A stretch of 64,000 bases of DNA from Dyella psychrodurans (GCF_003363265.1 NZ_QRBF01000002.1:493741-557740); one strand, 5' to 3'. Numbered from the stretch's first letter, positions 19,496 to 28,078 are shown. The notes: generated by a model from the sequence alone, not told the origin. Program-made: numbers and translations.

Positions 19496-20176
19496 ATGAT
19501 GGCGCAAACCCTGACCTTGAGCACCTTGACCTTTGATGGCGCGTGGGTACTACTACGCCAGCCCATGCTCCGGGTTCCGGGTGTCGACAAGTTCGTGCCA
19601 ACTGAATCGATCAGCGCCAGCGATCAAGCCGACCGCCAACGGTCGGCGTGGATGGCTGCTGCGCAGTCGGGCGATCAGCGCGCGTATACGCGCCTGCTGG
19701 GCGATTCCGTCGCGCTGATCCGCGCGGTGGCGCGGCGGCAGGGCGTGCCGGTCGATGCGCTGGACGATGTGGTGCAGGAAACACTGTTGACCGTGCATCG
19801 CGTTCGTCACACGTTTGATCCGTCGCGTTCTTACGACGCCTGGTTGTCGGCCATTGCCAGCCGGCGCGCGGTCGATGCGCTGCGCAGCCACGGCCGCCGC
19901 GACCGGCGCGAGGTGCGCGACGAGCTGGCGATCGATCAACATGCGGACCGCGACGACGCCAGTACGGGTGCCGAGCGCGAGCAGGAAGCGCAGCGCTTGC
20001 GCAAAGCGATCGAGACTCTGCCGCCCGGCCAGCGCGAGGCGGTCGAGCAGCTCGGTCTGAAAGAGCGCTCGCTGGCCGAGGCGGCCGAACAGACCGGTCG
20101 CAATACCGGCGCCTTGAAAGTGAATCTGCATCGCGCGCTGAAGTCGCTGCGCGATCGCCTGCATGGAGAATCCTGA
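19496..20176 (+). CDS. ECF RNA polymerase sigma factor (NrsF-linked, SigF-like)
   Basis: The 226-residue protein has sigma region 2 at about 62-128 (DALDDVVQETLLTVHRVRHT, then SYDAWLSAIASRRAVDALR) and region 4 at about 165-222 (LPPGQREAVEQLGLKERSLA, then a TGRNTGALKVNLHRA helix). The start at 19496 is supported by GGTGG just upstream and by the ECF motif at 19442-19467. A shorter start at 19565 would also keep all domains, so the first 23 residues are uncertain. The nrsF gene follows by five bases. The sigma factor probably switches on itself and dipZ-msrB in response to oxidative or metal stress. Confidence 0.9.
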   Translation: MMAQTLTLSTLTFDGAWVLLRQPMLRVPGVDKFVPTESISASDQADRQRSAWMAAAQSGDQRAYTRLLGDSVALIRAVARRQGVPVDALDDVVQETLLTVHRVRHTFDPSRSYDAWLSAIASRRAVDALRSHGRRDRREVRDELAIDQHADRDDASTGAEREQEAQRLRKAIETLPPGQREAVEQLGLKERSLAEAAEQTGRNTGALKVNLHRALKSLRDRLHGES

Positions 20177-20181
20177 CCCCG

Positions 20182-20832
20182 ATGTCCGACGCACCACGCC
20201 ATGATGCCCTGATCGACGCGCTCGGCGAGGAGCTGACGCCCGTACGGCGTCTGCCGCCGCCGTGGCTGCGGACGCTCGGCTGGCTGGCCGTGGTGGCGGT
20301 CATGGCGGCGGTGCTGTTCTGGCGCTACGGTGCCGACACCATGCTGCACCGCTGGCATGCAGCGCCGGACCTCGGCCTGGCGGCGTTCGGCGCCGTGACC
20401 ACGGCGATCACCGCCGCGTTGGCGGCCTTTGCGCTGTCGGTGCCTGGGCGTTCCACCCGCTGGGCCTGGCTGCCGGTACCCAGTGCCGTGCTCTGGATCG
20501 GAGCCAGCGGGCTCGGATGCCTGCGCGCCCACATTCCCGGCATGGCTGTGCTCGACATGCGGGAAGCCAATCACTGCCTGATCTTCATCGTGAGTTTCTC
20601 GATCCCGCTCTCCGGCCTGCTGATCTGGCTGTTGCGGAGGGCCTGTCCGCTCCGTCCGGTGCTGACGGCGGTTGTCGTCGGCCTTGCCAGCGCCGCCGCC
20701 TCGGCCAGCCTGCTGGAGATCTGCCATAACGTCGACGCCGCGGCGTCCGACCTGGTGATGCACGCGCTTGCCGTCGCCATCGTGGTGACAGCCAACCTGG
20801 TCATGGGCGGAAGGCTGCTGTCGAGGGCCTGA
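20182..20832 (+). CDS. NrsF family (DUF1109) membrane anti-sigma factor
   Basis: The 216-residue product has a short cytoplasmic N terminus and six predicted membrane helices, the DUF1109/NrsF layout. Cysteines occur in GLGCLRAH, EANHCLIF, RRACPL and LEICHNVD; cysteines of this family have been proposed to sense metals or oxidants. Lying five bases after the ECF gene, it should hold the sigma factor at the membrane until stress releases it. Family knowledge comes from Caulobacter and Bradyrhizobium systems; the signal here is inferred. Confidence 0.86.
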   Translation: MSDAPRHDALIDALGEELTPVRRLPPPWLRTLGWLAVVAVMAAVLFWRYGADTMLHRWHAAPDLGLAAFGAVTTAITAALAAFALSVPGRSTRWAWLPVPSAVLWIGASGLGCLRAHIPGMAVLDMREANHCLIFIVSFSIPLSGLLIWLLRRACPLRPVLTAVVVGLASAAASASLLEICHNVDAAASDLVMHALAVAIVVTANLVMGGRLLSRA

Positions 20833-20916
20833 ACCGAATGGCTGCTGTCACGCGTTGCAGGATCGTGACACTGGGGTCCCGCAACCTGGAAAAACCGCAC
20901 GGTGTCGAGTTTTCGC

Positions 20917-20948
20917 TTGACGTGCCGTCACGTTCGGGCGGATATACT
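20917..20948 (+). promoter_or_regulatory. Possible sigma-70 promoter for rsfS
   Basis: TTGACG at 20917-20922 and TATACT at 20943-20948 are good boxes, but the 20-base spacer is longer than optimal. The site lies 48 bases before the rsfS start, where a new promoter would be needed after the inserted block. Confidence 0.35.
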
Positions 20949-20995
20949 GTACTTGCGCCATCCCGCGCAGCCGATACGCCGCGAGGCCCCAACTC

Positions 20996-21382
20996 TTGAC
21001 CACCACCCGCAATAACAAGGCCGTCAACACGGCCACCCTGCGCAAGACCGTCATCGCCGCACTTGAAGACCTCAAGGCCAAGGACATCCGGGAAATTGAT
21101 GTCCGCGGCAAGACCTCCATCGCCGACCTGCTCGTGATTGCTTCCGGCACCTCGGCACGCCACGTCAAATCCATCGCCGACGAAGTGGTCAGGTTCGCCA
21201 AAAAGGCGGGCGTGATGCCGCTGGGTGTCGAAGGCGAGCAGGAAGCGGAGTGGGTGCTGGTGGATCTGGGCGACGTCATCGTGCACGTGATGCTGCCGCG
21301 CATTCGCGAGTTCTACGGCCTTGAACGTTTGTGGACCGTTGGCGATCGCGATGAGCGGGGCGAAGCCGCCCTGGCGAGTTAA
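20996..21382 (+). CDS. rsfS: Ribosome silencing factor RsfS
   Basis: The 128-residue protein uses a TTG start at 20996, since no ATG or GTG gives the conserved N terminus [17 protein letters not shown]. Conserved family blocks are [39 protein letters not shown] and [10 protein letters not shown]. RsfS binds L14 on the large subunit and blocks subunit joining during slow growth. It is normally co-transcribed with nadD; here it heads rsfS-rlmH and probably has its own promoter. Confidence 0.94.
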   Translation: MTTTRNNKAVNTATLRKTVIAALEDLKAKDIREIDVRGKTSIADLLVIASGTSARHVKSIADEVVRFAKKAGVMPLGVEGEQEAEWVLVDLGDVIVHVMLPRIREFYGLERLWTVGDRDERGEAALAS

Positions 21383-21393
21383 AAAACTCCGGC

Positions 21394-21864
21394 ATGCGTG
21401 CTCGCCTCATCGCCATCGGCGAACGCATGCCCGCATGGGTTGCAGAAGGTTTTGCCGAATACCGTAAACGGCTCTCCCACGATTTGCCTCTCGAATTGGT
21501 CGAACTGAAGCCCGGCGCACGCGGCAAAGGCCGCGACGATGCGCGCGCGATGCAAGAAGAAGGCGCGGCGATACTCGCTGCGTTGCCACGCGATACACAC
21601 GTCATCGCACTCGATGGCCGCGGCAAGACCTGGTCCAGTGAAGAGCTGGCCGAACAGTTGGCCAAATGGCGCATGGCAGGGCGCGATCTCGCCTTTCTCA
21701 TAGGCGGACCGGATGGCCACTCGGCCGAAGTTTTGGCGCGCGCCGATCAAAAGTGGTCATTGGGCCCGCTTACGTTGCCGCATATGCTGGTTCGGTTGGT
21801 GCTCGCCGAGCAGCTTTATCGCGCCACGACTTTGCTCGCCGGGCATCCCTACCATCGCGCCTGA
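21394..21864 (+). CDS. rlmH: 23S rRNA pseudouridine-1915 N3-methyltransferase
   Basis: The 156-residue protein is RlmH. It has MRARLIAIGERMPAWV at the start, the SPOUT knot segment FLIGGPDGHS for SAM binding, and the C-terminal LVLAEQLYRATTLLAGHPYH. It methylates pseudouridine 1915 of 23S rRNA on intact 70S ribosomes. It follows rsfS by 11 bases, the usual pairing. Confidence 0.97.
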   Translation: MRARLIAIGERMPAWVAEGFAEYRKRLSHDLPLELVELKPGARGKGRDDARAMQEEGAAILAALPRDTHVIALDGRGKTWSSEELAEQLAKWRMAGRDLAFLIGGPDGHSAEVLARADQKWSLGPLTLPHMLVRLVLAEQLYRATTLLAGHPYHRA

Positions 21865-21924
21865 GAGCCCGTGAGCGAAAACTCCGGCGCGGGCGCGCGT
21901 CGCTTTCTCGCAACCGGAGTGGGT

Positions 21925-22374
21925 ATGTCTTTCCAGATTCGCCAGGCTACCGTCCATGATCTGGACGTGTTGGTGCCATTGTTCGACGGGTATCGGCAGT
22001 TTTACATGCAGCCTTCCGATCCAGCGCTTGCACGTGCGTTTCTTTCCGAGCGCTTTGCGCATCACCAATCGTTGATGCTTATCGCTTGCGACGATCAGGG
22101 TAACGGTCTCGGATTCACCCAGCTTTATCCGCTTTTTTCGTCGGTGCGTGCTGTGCGCATTTATCTCCTCAACGACCTGTTCGTTGCGCCGGACGCGCGT
22201 CGACGTGGTGTTGCAAGCGCCTTGCTGGAGGCATCGGCAGAGCATGCGCGCGCGCTGGGCGCGGCAAGTCTCTTGTTATCGACAGCGATCGATAACGCGC
22301 CTGCCCAGGCACTTTACGAATCGCTCGGCTGGCGTCGCGACCCAGGCTTTTGCGAATACAGGCTGGTGCTTTAG
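21925..22374 (+). CDS. GNAT family N-acetyltransferase
   Basis: The start is the ATG at 21925, with GGAG five bases upstream; a GTG at 21871 is less likely. The 149-residue protein shows the acetyl-CoA loop LFVAPDARRRGVASALLEA (R/Q-x-x-G-x-G/A type) and a C-terminal ALYESLGWRRD motif. The acceptor is unknown. It sits between rlmH and maf, where it is not part of the common cluster. Confidence 0.85.
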   Translation: MSFQIRQATVHDLDVLVPLFDGYRQFYMQPSDPALARAFLSERFAHHQSLMLIACDDQGNGLGFTQLYPLFSSVRAVRIYLLNDLFVAPDARRRGVASALLEASAEHARALGAASLLLSTAIDNAPAQALYESLGWRRDPGFCEYRLVL

Positions 22375-22511
22375 TTTTTTTGCGCAGGCGCCAACAGTAT
22401 CGGGATACATGCCCTGCAACGTGGGTGCTGGGCGTGTATCGAGATCGACTTCGACCGCTATGTGCGTAAGCCGCTATGCTCTGGCGTTCGATTCCGTTTT
22501 GGGGATGGCAC

Positions 22512-23099
22512 ATGCTTTATCTGGCATCGCAGTCGCCGCGTCGCCGTGAACTTCTTGGGCAGATCGGCGCGGTGTTTTCCGCGTTGGACGTGGACATTCC
22601 CGAGCAGCGCGAGGTGGGGGAGTCACCGCAGGAGTACGTTCATCGTGTTGCGCGCGAGAAGGCGCGAGCGGGTCTTGCGGGGCTGGGTAACGATGAGCGC
22701 GACCACGCTGTCGTGCTGGGAGCGGACACCGAAGTGGTTCTGGACGGCGATGTCTTCGGCAAACCACGCGACGCGGCCGACGCGGCAGCCATGCTGCAAC
22801 GTTTGAGCGGACGCACACATGAAGTCATTTCAGCCGTATGGCTGGTTCGTGCCAATCAGGAGCGGGGCGATGCATGCGTGTCGCGCGTGCGCTTCGCCGT
22901 TCTCGACGAAGTGGCGATCCAAGCCTATGTGGCCAGCAAGGAGCCTTTCGGCAAGGCGGGCGCGTATGCCATTCAAGGCCGCGGCGCCACCTTGATTGAG
23001 CATCTGGAAGGCAGTTATTCGGGCGTGATGGGCTTGCCGCTGTTCGAAACGGCTTGCCTGCTGCGCAAATTCGGCATCTACGACGGCAAATCCGCTTAA
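22512..23099 (+). CDS. maf: Maf/YhdE-type nucleoside triphosphate pyrophosphatase
   Basis: The 195-residue protein begins [15 protein letters not shown], the Maf hallmark for nucleotide binding, followed by [28 protein letters not shown] and [12 protein letters not shown]. The YhdE branch hydrolyses dTTP, UTP and modified pyrimidine triphosphates. The GGGGAT just before the ATG supports the start. Its stop shares bases with the stop of the convergent CPBP gene. RNase G (rng), which often follows maf, is absent. Confidence 0.94.
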   Translation: MLYLASQSPRRRELLGQIGAVFSALDVDIPEQREVGESPQEYVHRVAREKARAGLAGLGNDERDHAVVLGADTEVVLDGDVFGKPRDAADAAAMLQRLSGRTHEVISAVWLVRANQERGDACVSRVRFAVLDEVAIQAYVASKEPFGKAGAYAIQGRGATLIEHLEGSYSGVMGLPLFETACLLRKFGIYDGKSA

Positions 23100-23914
23100 G
23101 AATCGGCAGTCGTCGTAGCGAGCAACGCGATCAGCGCAAACAGGTTATAGATGCCGTGCGCAATGATCGCCGGCCACAGGGACGCCGATTTCAGTCGCAA
23201 CCAGCACAGCACGGCGGCAAGCAGGATCAGGTTTGGCAGGGCGTACCATTGGAAGTCCAGGCCACCCAGGTGCACCACGCCAAACAGCACTGCGCAGATG
23301 GCGACGGACATGCCGGTGGAAAGGCGATGCATGAGTGCGGAGAGCAGTACGCCGCGAAACATCAGTTCTTCTATCAGCGGTCCCACCGTGACGATCACGA
23401 TGCCCAGCGGCAGACGCAGATTCCACGAAGCATGGCGACTGATGTCCTCGACGTTTTGGGATAACGCATGCCCGTGAGCCGCCAGCTGCGTGAGCAGTCC
23501 GCCAAGTGGCGGCATCATCACGCCGATCAGCAAGGCCAGGATGTACCAAGACGCCGATCTGGCCCCCGTGAATCCAAAGCCCGGCGGTCGTGACAGCATC
23601 CATAGCGCAGGCCAGCGGCGATGCACGAAACCAAGCATGACCAGCGCGATGAGCGGCAACGCCACGATCATCAGCAATGCATTGCTGTCGGGTCGTTGCA
23701 ATAGCGTCATGACATGCTGATGCACTTGGGCGCGCGATAGATCCGGATGACGATATCGCTCGAAGACACCGGTCAGAAAACTGACCAGCGCACCGGCTGT
23801 CGCTTGCAGAACGAAATAAAGCACCACCAGGCCCAGCGCATACATCACGCCGGGCGCGCGCTCCGACACGGCGGTGGAAGCGGGCTTACCCGGCTTGGTA
23901 GGCGATATCGGCAT
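23096..23914 (-). CDS. CPBP family intramembrane metalloprotease
   Basis: The 272-residue protein has about seven hydrophobic segments and the CPBP (CAAX-prenyl endopeptidase-like, PF02517) active-site motifs: E182-E183-x3-R187 in IEELMFRG, H215 in FGVVHLGG, and H253 in AHGIYN. Bacterial members process peptides or act as immunity-like membrane proteases. The start at 23914 lies 17 bases after the MAPEG stop; no ribosome site is obvious, so coupling is likely. The client is unknown. Confidence 0.85.
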   Translation of the reverse strand: MPISPTKPGKPASTAVSERAPGVMYALGLVVLYFVLQATAGALVSFLTGVFERYRHPDLSRAQVHQHVMTLLQRPDSNALLMIVALPLIALVMLGFVHRRWPALWMLSRPPGFGFTGARSASWYILALLIGVMMPPLGGLLTQLAAHGHALSQNVEDISRHASWNLRLPLGIVIVTVGPLIEELMFRGVLLSALMHRLSTGMSVAICAVLFGVVHLGGLDFQWYALPNLILLAAVLCWLRLKSASLWPAIIAHGIYNLFALIALLATTTADS

Positions 23915-23931
23915 GGAACGGAGGCGTCGCT

Positions 23932-24339
23932 TCAGCCGGCCATCAGGGCGCGGCCCAATCCCATCAGGCTCATCACGAGCAACGCTGCCCAGCCGGCCAT
24001 CCCGAGCATGTAACCCGGTCCGCGCTTGCCCGCATCCTGCAGATAGGCCATCGCATACCAGGCGCGACCTGCGATCCACACCAGGCCCGCCACGCCCGCC
24101 CACAACACGTAGCCGTAGTGCACGGCCAGCCAGAGCAAGGGCAGAAACATCAGCGTGCTTTCCAGGGTGTTCATCTGCACGCGATAGGCGCGCTCGAATG
24201 CGGGATGTCCACTGATCGCCGGGGCTTCGATGCGGTACTTCGCTCGCGCCCGCCCCACGGCGTACATGGTGCCGAACTGCAGAAGAACCGTCAGCAAGGT
24301 AACCAGGGCGGGCAGGTTCTGGATCATGGTTGCGCTCAT
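23932..24339 (-). CDS. MAPEG family membrane protein
   Basis: The 135-residue product has four hydrophobic helices and MAPEG features: N-terminal ALVTLLTVLLQFGTMYAVGRA, then RVQMNTLESTLMFLPLLW with the conserved N-x-x-E, and AGRAWYAMAYLQDAGKRGPG. The superfamily includes microsomal glutathione transferases. Bacterial short forms are mostly uncharacterised. It is transcribed with the CPBP protease gene and diverges from the peptidase gene at 24436. Confidence 0.85.
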   Translation of the reverse strand: MSATMIQNLPALVTLLTVLLQFGTMYAVGRARAKYRIEAPAISGHPAFERAYRVQMNTLESTLMFLPLLWLAVHYGYVLWAGVAGLVWIAGRAWYAMAYLQDAGKRGPGYMLGMAGWAALLVMSLMGLGRALMAG

Positions 24340-24435
24340 AGGGAAAGAAGGTGTCACTGTAGCTTTTTGGTGCGATGCTGTGGGACATGGCCTGAGCGGC
24401 CGGCCGACCACTGAACCGGGCACGTCGGGGGACTT

Positions 24436-25293
24436 ATGGACTGGCAGAAAGGCGAGCAGAGTCAGAACGTCGAGGTCGACAGCGGCGGTGGTGGCGGTCC
24501 CCGTTTCGGCGGCGGCCGGATGGGCCTTGGTGGCCTGATCATCCTCGCGCTGCTCGGCTGGATCTTCTTCAAGAATCCCTTGGCATTGCTGGACCAGGGC
24601 GGTGGCCAACCCGGTGCCTACGCGCCCAGTGGCCAGCCTGCGCAGGTGGATCCCGAGCAGAAGCTGTTTGTCGAGAAGATCCTCGGATCGACCGAAAAGA
24701 CATGGGGCGACATGTTCAGCGGCATGGGGCGCACCTATACCGATCCCACGCTGGATCTTTTCAGTGGCGGTGTGAGTACCGCCTGTGGCGCGGCATCGAC
24801 AGCGGTCGGGCCGTTCTATTGTCCGGGCGATCAGAAGGTGTATCTGGATCTGGATTTCTTCCGGGAGCTGGATACGCGCTTTCACGCCAGCGGCGATTTC
24901 GCGCGCGCCTACGTCATTGCGCACGAAGTGGGTCATCACGTGCAGAACCAGCTAGGTATCTTCGACAAGGTCAGCCAACTGCAACGGCAAGGTGTGCCGA
25001 TGGAAGGCGCAGACGGTCTATCGGTGCGGCAGGAACTCCAGGCCGATTGTTTTGCAGGCGTCTGGGCCAATCGCACGCAGCAGCGCCTGCAATGGCTGCA
25101 GCCGGGCGATGTGGAATCGGCGCTCAATGCGGCCAGCCAGATCGGTGACGATACTCTGCAGCGCGAGGCGCGCGGCACGGTGGTGCCGGATTCATTTACC
25201 CATGGCACCTCCGCCCAGCGCGTGAAGTGGTTCAAGACGGGGCTGCAGAGCGGCGATATCCAGCAGTGCGATACGTTCAGCGGTTCGCTTTAA
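24436..25293 (+). CDS. YpfJ-like neutral zinc metallopeptidase
   Basis: The 285-residue protein has a Gly-rich N terminus, one membrane helix at about 30-46, and a periplasmic metallopeptidase domain with HEVGH at 163-167 (AYVIAHEVGHHVQNQLGI). LFSGGVSTACGAAST and QADCFAGVWANR are family blocks of PF04228. Two cysteines (C117, C129) near the active site could form a disulfide. Proteolysis of a defined substrate has not been shown for most members. The downstream YkgJ gene begins 10 bases later. Confidence 0.9.
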   Translation: MDWQKGEQSQNVEVDSGGGGGPRFGGGRMGLGGLIILALLGWIFFKNPLALLDQGGGQPGAYAPSGQPAQVDPEQKLFVEKILGSTEKTWGDMFSGMGRTYTDPTLDLFSGGVSTACGAASTAVGPFYCPGDQKVYLDLDFFRELDTRFHASGDFARAYVIAHEVGHHVQNQLGIFDKVSQLQRQGVPMEGADGLSVRQELQADCFAGVWANRTQQRLQWLQPGDVESALNAASQIGDDTLQREARGTVVPDSFTHGTSAQRVKWFKTGLQSGDIQQCDTFSGSL

Positions 25294-25303
25294 GGATAGG
25301 GTG

Positions 25304-25672
25304 ATGGTGAGCGGGCTTCATCCGTGCCTGCGCTGCGGCGCCTGTTGTGCCAGTTTCCGAGTGAGTTTCCATTGGTCCGAGGCGGAGCCGTCCATGGGCG
25401 GGCAGGTGCCGCCCGAGCTCGCCGAGAAAATCGATGCGCACCGGATGGCGATGCGCGGCACGTGGGCGGCGCACCCTCGCTGCGTGGCGCTGAAAGGCAC
25501 GGTTGGTCGCGAGGCCTCTTGCAGCATTTACGAGCAGCGCCCTTCCACCTGTCGGGAAGTGTCGCCGTCGTGGGAGTCCGGTGTGGCGAATCCGCAATGC
25601 GACAAGGCGCGATTGGCGCACGGCCTGGCGCCGCTTACGCTCGAAGACTGGGTTGCCTTTTCGCCAGCGTGA
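25304..25672 (+). CDS. YkgJ family cysteine-cluster protein
   Basis: The 122-residue protein carries the cysteine arrangement of the CxxCxxxC(C) zinc/iron-chelating family: CLRCGACC near residues 8-15, then C in HPRCVAL, CSIYEQRPSTCRE and NPQCDKA. The motif SIYEQRPSTCR is diagnostic. The ATG at 25304 is preferred to a GTG three bases earlier; AGGATAGG precedes it. The role is unknown, possibly Fe-S or metal binding. Its stop faces that of the anti-sigma gene with 15 bases between. Confidence 0.85.
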   Translation: MVSGLHPCLRCGACCASFRVSFHWSEAEPSMGGQVPPELAEKIDAHRMAMRGTWAAHPRCVALKGTVGREASCSIYEQRPSTCREVSPSWESGVANPQCDKARLAHGLAPLTLEDWVAFSPA

Positions 25673-25687
25673 ACACCCGGCTCACGA

Positions 25688-26461
25688 TCAGCGCATAGGC
25701 GGCGTGGTCACGTCGTCCTGAAAGGCAAGGGTGAACTTCCGCAGATCGGCTTCGTTGACGTCGGATACGGCGACGTAGTTCATGTTGCCGGCCGTCCACC
25801 GAATCACCGTGTAACCGTGCCATTGCGTGGCGACCGATGCGGACGCTGTCGATGCGGATGGCCACTGATAAAGATTGATGACATGCAGGCGGCGCTTGTA
25901 GATCAGCGCGGCGACGCTGTGTCCTTCCAGCGCATCGAGCCGGCCGCCGATCAATGGAAAGCCCTCGTCGCTCAGATCCTTCACGCGCGGTGAAAAGTCG
26001 AGTTTGCCTTCGAACCACGGCTTCACCGTGTGCTGGTCTGTCGAAACCACATCCATCAGATGCTGCGGCTGCATGGAGCGGAGATGGCTGGAGACGACTT
26101 CATCGGCCAGCTGATTCGTATTTGCGCCATGCTGTTGCCACAGGTAGAACCAGGTGGGTGCCACGAGCAGCAATGCGCCGACGAAACCGGCGGCCATGGC
26201 AAGGCCGACCAACCGCCGACGCGGTTTGGAAGCGGCGGCCGTGGATGATTTTGGGGCTTGCCATTGCGCACGCAACGCATCGGGTGCACGTCGATACAGC
26301 GACGGTTGCGACAGCGCTTTGCGCAGTTCCGTGTATTGGGCATAGCTTGCCGTGCATGCCTCGCAACTGTGCATGTGCCGGGTGATCGCGACGCTTTGCG
26401 CAGCGTCGAGCTCGTCGTCGAGGTAGGCGTGCAGAAGCAGCCTGGCGTCATTGCACATCAT
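25688..26461 (-). CDS. Zinc-finger (ZAS) anti-sigma factor, membrane anchored
   Basis: The 257-residue protein starts with a zinc-binding anti-sigma domain: C3, H29-x3-C33-x2-C36 (HMHSCEAC). A membrane helix follows at about residues 89-108, then a periplasmic domain of about 150 residues with a repeated FxGxLD pattern (WFEGKLDFSP, FPLIGGRLD) and VAALIYKRRLHVINLYQWP. That periplasmic region resembles anti-sigma factors linked to copper or redox clusters. It overlaps the sigma gene by 14 bases, so the two are coupled. It probably holds the sigma factor inactive until a periplasmic signal arrives. Confidence 0.88.
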   Translation of the reverse strand: MMCNDARLLLHAYLDDELDAAQSVAITRHMHSCEACTASYAQYTELRKALSQPSLYRRAPDALRAQWQAPKSSTAAASKPRRRLVGLAMAAGFVGALLLVAPTWFYLWQQHGANTNQLADEVVSSHLRSMQPQHLMDVVSTDQHTVKPWFEGKLDFSPRVKDLSDEGFPLIGGRLDALEGHSVAALIYKRRLHVINLYQWPSASTASASVATQWHGYTVIRWTAGNMNYVAVSDVNEADLRKFTLAFQDDVTTPPMR

Positions 26462-27020
26462 GACGGCGCACCTCCGTGGAATGACGTGTCAGTTCGGCTC
26501 TTAGCCGTTCGCGTGCGCGCGCGAGGCGCGACATGACGGTGCCGATTTTCTGTCCCGTTATCGACGCGATTTCCTTGTACGAACATTCTTCGAGTTCGCG
26601 CAGCACGATCGTCTCGCGCAACGGGTGGGGCAGGTTTTCCAGTGCCTTCTGCAAGGCGCCGACATCCAGTGCGATGAGCATGCGTGCTTCGGGTGTGGGT
26701 TGTTCGTCGACGACCGCATGAGCGTCGTCGTCGAAGGTTTCCTGCATGCCGTCGGGCGGGACCTTCATGCGCAGCGAGTAAAAGGTGTTGCGCACGATGG
26801 CGAGCAGCCAGACGCGCGCATCGCCGCCGCGAAAACTGTCGAAGTAACGAAAGGCGCGCAGCATCGCTTCCTGCACCACATCCTGGGCATCCGCGTCGTC
26901 GCGCGCCAGCCAGCGCGCCAGGTTGTAGGCCGCGTCCAGGTACGGCAGAACCTGCGCCTCGAAGCTCGTGCTTCCGGCGGCAGGTCGACCTGAGGCAATG
27001 CGGTGAAAGTCAGCTGGCAT
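26448..27020 (-). CDS. ECF RNA polymerase sigma factor (second system)
   Basis: The start is the ATG at 27020; a longer frame would run through the promoter. The 190-residue protein has region 2 (DADAQDVVQEAMLRAFRYF, then DARVWLLAIVRNTFYSLRMK) and region 4 (LENLPHPLRETIVLRELEE, then YKEIASITGQKIGTVMSRLARAR). It is followed by its overlapping anti-sigma gene. A GGAATA-N16-GGTAAT motif lies just upstream at 27028-27055 and again, divergently, ahead of the metallophosphoesterase gene. The predicted start point falls one or two bases before the ATG, so the message may be leaderless. Confidence 0.93.
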   Translation of the reverse strand: MPADFHRIASGRPAAGSTSFEAQVLPYLDAAYNLARWLARDDADAQDVVQEAMLRAFRYFDSFRGGDARVWLLAIVRNTFYSLRMKVPPDGMQETFDDDAHAVVDEQPTPEARMLIALDVGALQKALENLPHPLRETIVLRELEECSYKEIASITGQKIGTVMSRLARARERLRAELTRHSTEVRRHDVQ

Positions 27021-27027
27021 GAAAGGT

Positions 27028-27055
27028 ATTACCGCAGTTGCCGCGACTTTATTCC
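27028..27055 (-). promoter_or_regulatory. ECF promoter of the second sigma/anti-sigma pair
   Basis: On the minus strand GGAATA (27055-27050) is followed by exactly 16 bases and GGTAAT (27033-27028). The same two boxes at the same spacing occur on the plus strand at 27071-27098. Sharing between divergent units suggests autoregulation. Confidence 0.75.
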
Positions 27056-27070
27056 CTCCGCACAAAACCC

Positions 27071-27098
27071 GGAATAGGCCATCGGAAAGGCTGGTAAT
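27071..27098 (+). promoter_or_regulatory. ECF promoter of the metallophosphoesterase-cupredoxin operon
   Basis: GGAATA (27071-27076), 16 bases, GGTAAT (27093-27098). The start point would lie near 27105, giving a leader of about 40 bases that contains GGAG ahead of the ATG at 27146. Confidence 0.75.
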
Positions 27099-27145
27099 GC
27101 AGGTGAGGGTGGAGTGGCCGCCCTGCCCATATGGAGCATCCAATC

Positions 27146-28078
27146 ATGCAAGACACTCACGACAACCCGGCCGAGGGTCGGAGGCAGTTCCTCAAATGCA
27201 TGGCCGCCGGGGCCGGCACGCTGTGGCTGATGAAAAGCGGCGTGCTGCAGGCGCTTCCGTTGAGCGAGGGAGCTGGTGCTCAGGACTCAAGTTTCAGTTT
27301 TGTGCAGATCAGCGATTCGCACATCGGCTTTCACAAGGCGCCGAACATGGACGTGGCGGGCACATTGCGCCAATCGCTGGCGACGATCAGGAGTCAGGCG
27401 ATTCGTCCGGCGTTTGTGATGCATACGGGCGACCTGACGCATCTGTCCAAGCCGGACGAATTCGATACTCTGGCCGGACTCGTGCAGGAAGCGCACATCG
27501 GCAAGGTTTTCTATGTGCCCGGCGAACACGATGTCATCGGCGACAACGGTGCGGAGTTCTTTCGTCGGTTCGGCGAACGACAACAGGCCGGTGGCTGGTA
27601 CAGCTTCGATCAGGGGGGCGTGCACTTCGTCGGTTTGATCAACGTTCTGAACCTGAAAGCGGGTGGCCTGGGTTCTCTCGGTGAGGATCAACTTGCCTGG
27701 CTGAAGAACGATCTCGCCGGATTGTCATCGGAAACGCCGCTGGTGGTGTTCGCGCACATGCCGCTATGGTCGCTCTATCCGCAATGGGGTTGGGGTACGG
27801 ACGATAGTGCACAGGCGATGACTTACTTGCGCCGCTTCGGGTCGGTCACCGTGTTGAACGGGCATATCCACCAGATCCAGCAGAAGGTGGAAGGCAGCAT
27901 CACTTTTTACACCGCGCGTTCGACCGCCTATCCGCAACCCGCGCCGGGAGTAGGTTCTGGCCCCGGGCCGCTGCAGAGCGTGACGGCCGATGCGCTGCAT
28001 CGCTACCTGGGCGTTCGCGACGTGCGACATGTGCGCGGTTCCGGCGCGCTTGCTGTCACGGAGGAGGAGTTGGCATGA
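27146..28078 (+). CDS. Tat-exported calcineurin-like metallophosphoesterase
   Basis: The ATG at 27146 has GGAG nine bases upstream and is preferred to an ATG at 27131. Of 310 residues, the first 45 form a Tat signal (GRRQFLKCMAAGAGTLW). The metallophosphoesterase blocks are D57-x-H59 (ISDSHIGF), GDLTH, GEHD in place of the usual GNHD, AHMPLW and NGHIHQ. The enzyme should bind two metals and cleave phosphoesters in the periplasm. The Asn-to-Glu change in the third block is unusual, since that Asn normally binds metal. Its stop overlaps the cupredoxin start by four bases. Confidence 0.88.
   Translation: MQDTHDNPAEGRRQFLKCMAAGAGTLWLMKSGVLQALPLSEGAGAQDSSFSFVQISDSHIGFHKAPNMDVAGTLRQSLATIRSQAIRPAFVMHTGDLTHLSKPDEFDTLAGLVQEAHIGKVFYVPGEHDVIGDNGAEFFRRFGERQQAGGWYSFDQGGVHFVGLINVLNLKAGGLGSLGEDQLAWLKNDLAGLSSETPLVVFAHMPLWSLYPQWGWGTDDSAQAMTYLRRFGSVTVLNGHIHQIQQKVEGSITFYTARSTAYPQPAPGVGSGPGPLQSVTADALHRYLGVRDVRHVRGSGALAVTEEELA

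Noticed and set aside
19528-19555. TTGACC-N16-TACTAC resembling a sigma-70 promoter inside the start of the sigma gene
   Set aside because: The exact ECF promoter motif at 19442-19467 explains expression better, and this match lies within the preferred reading frame.
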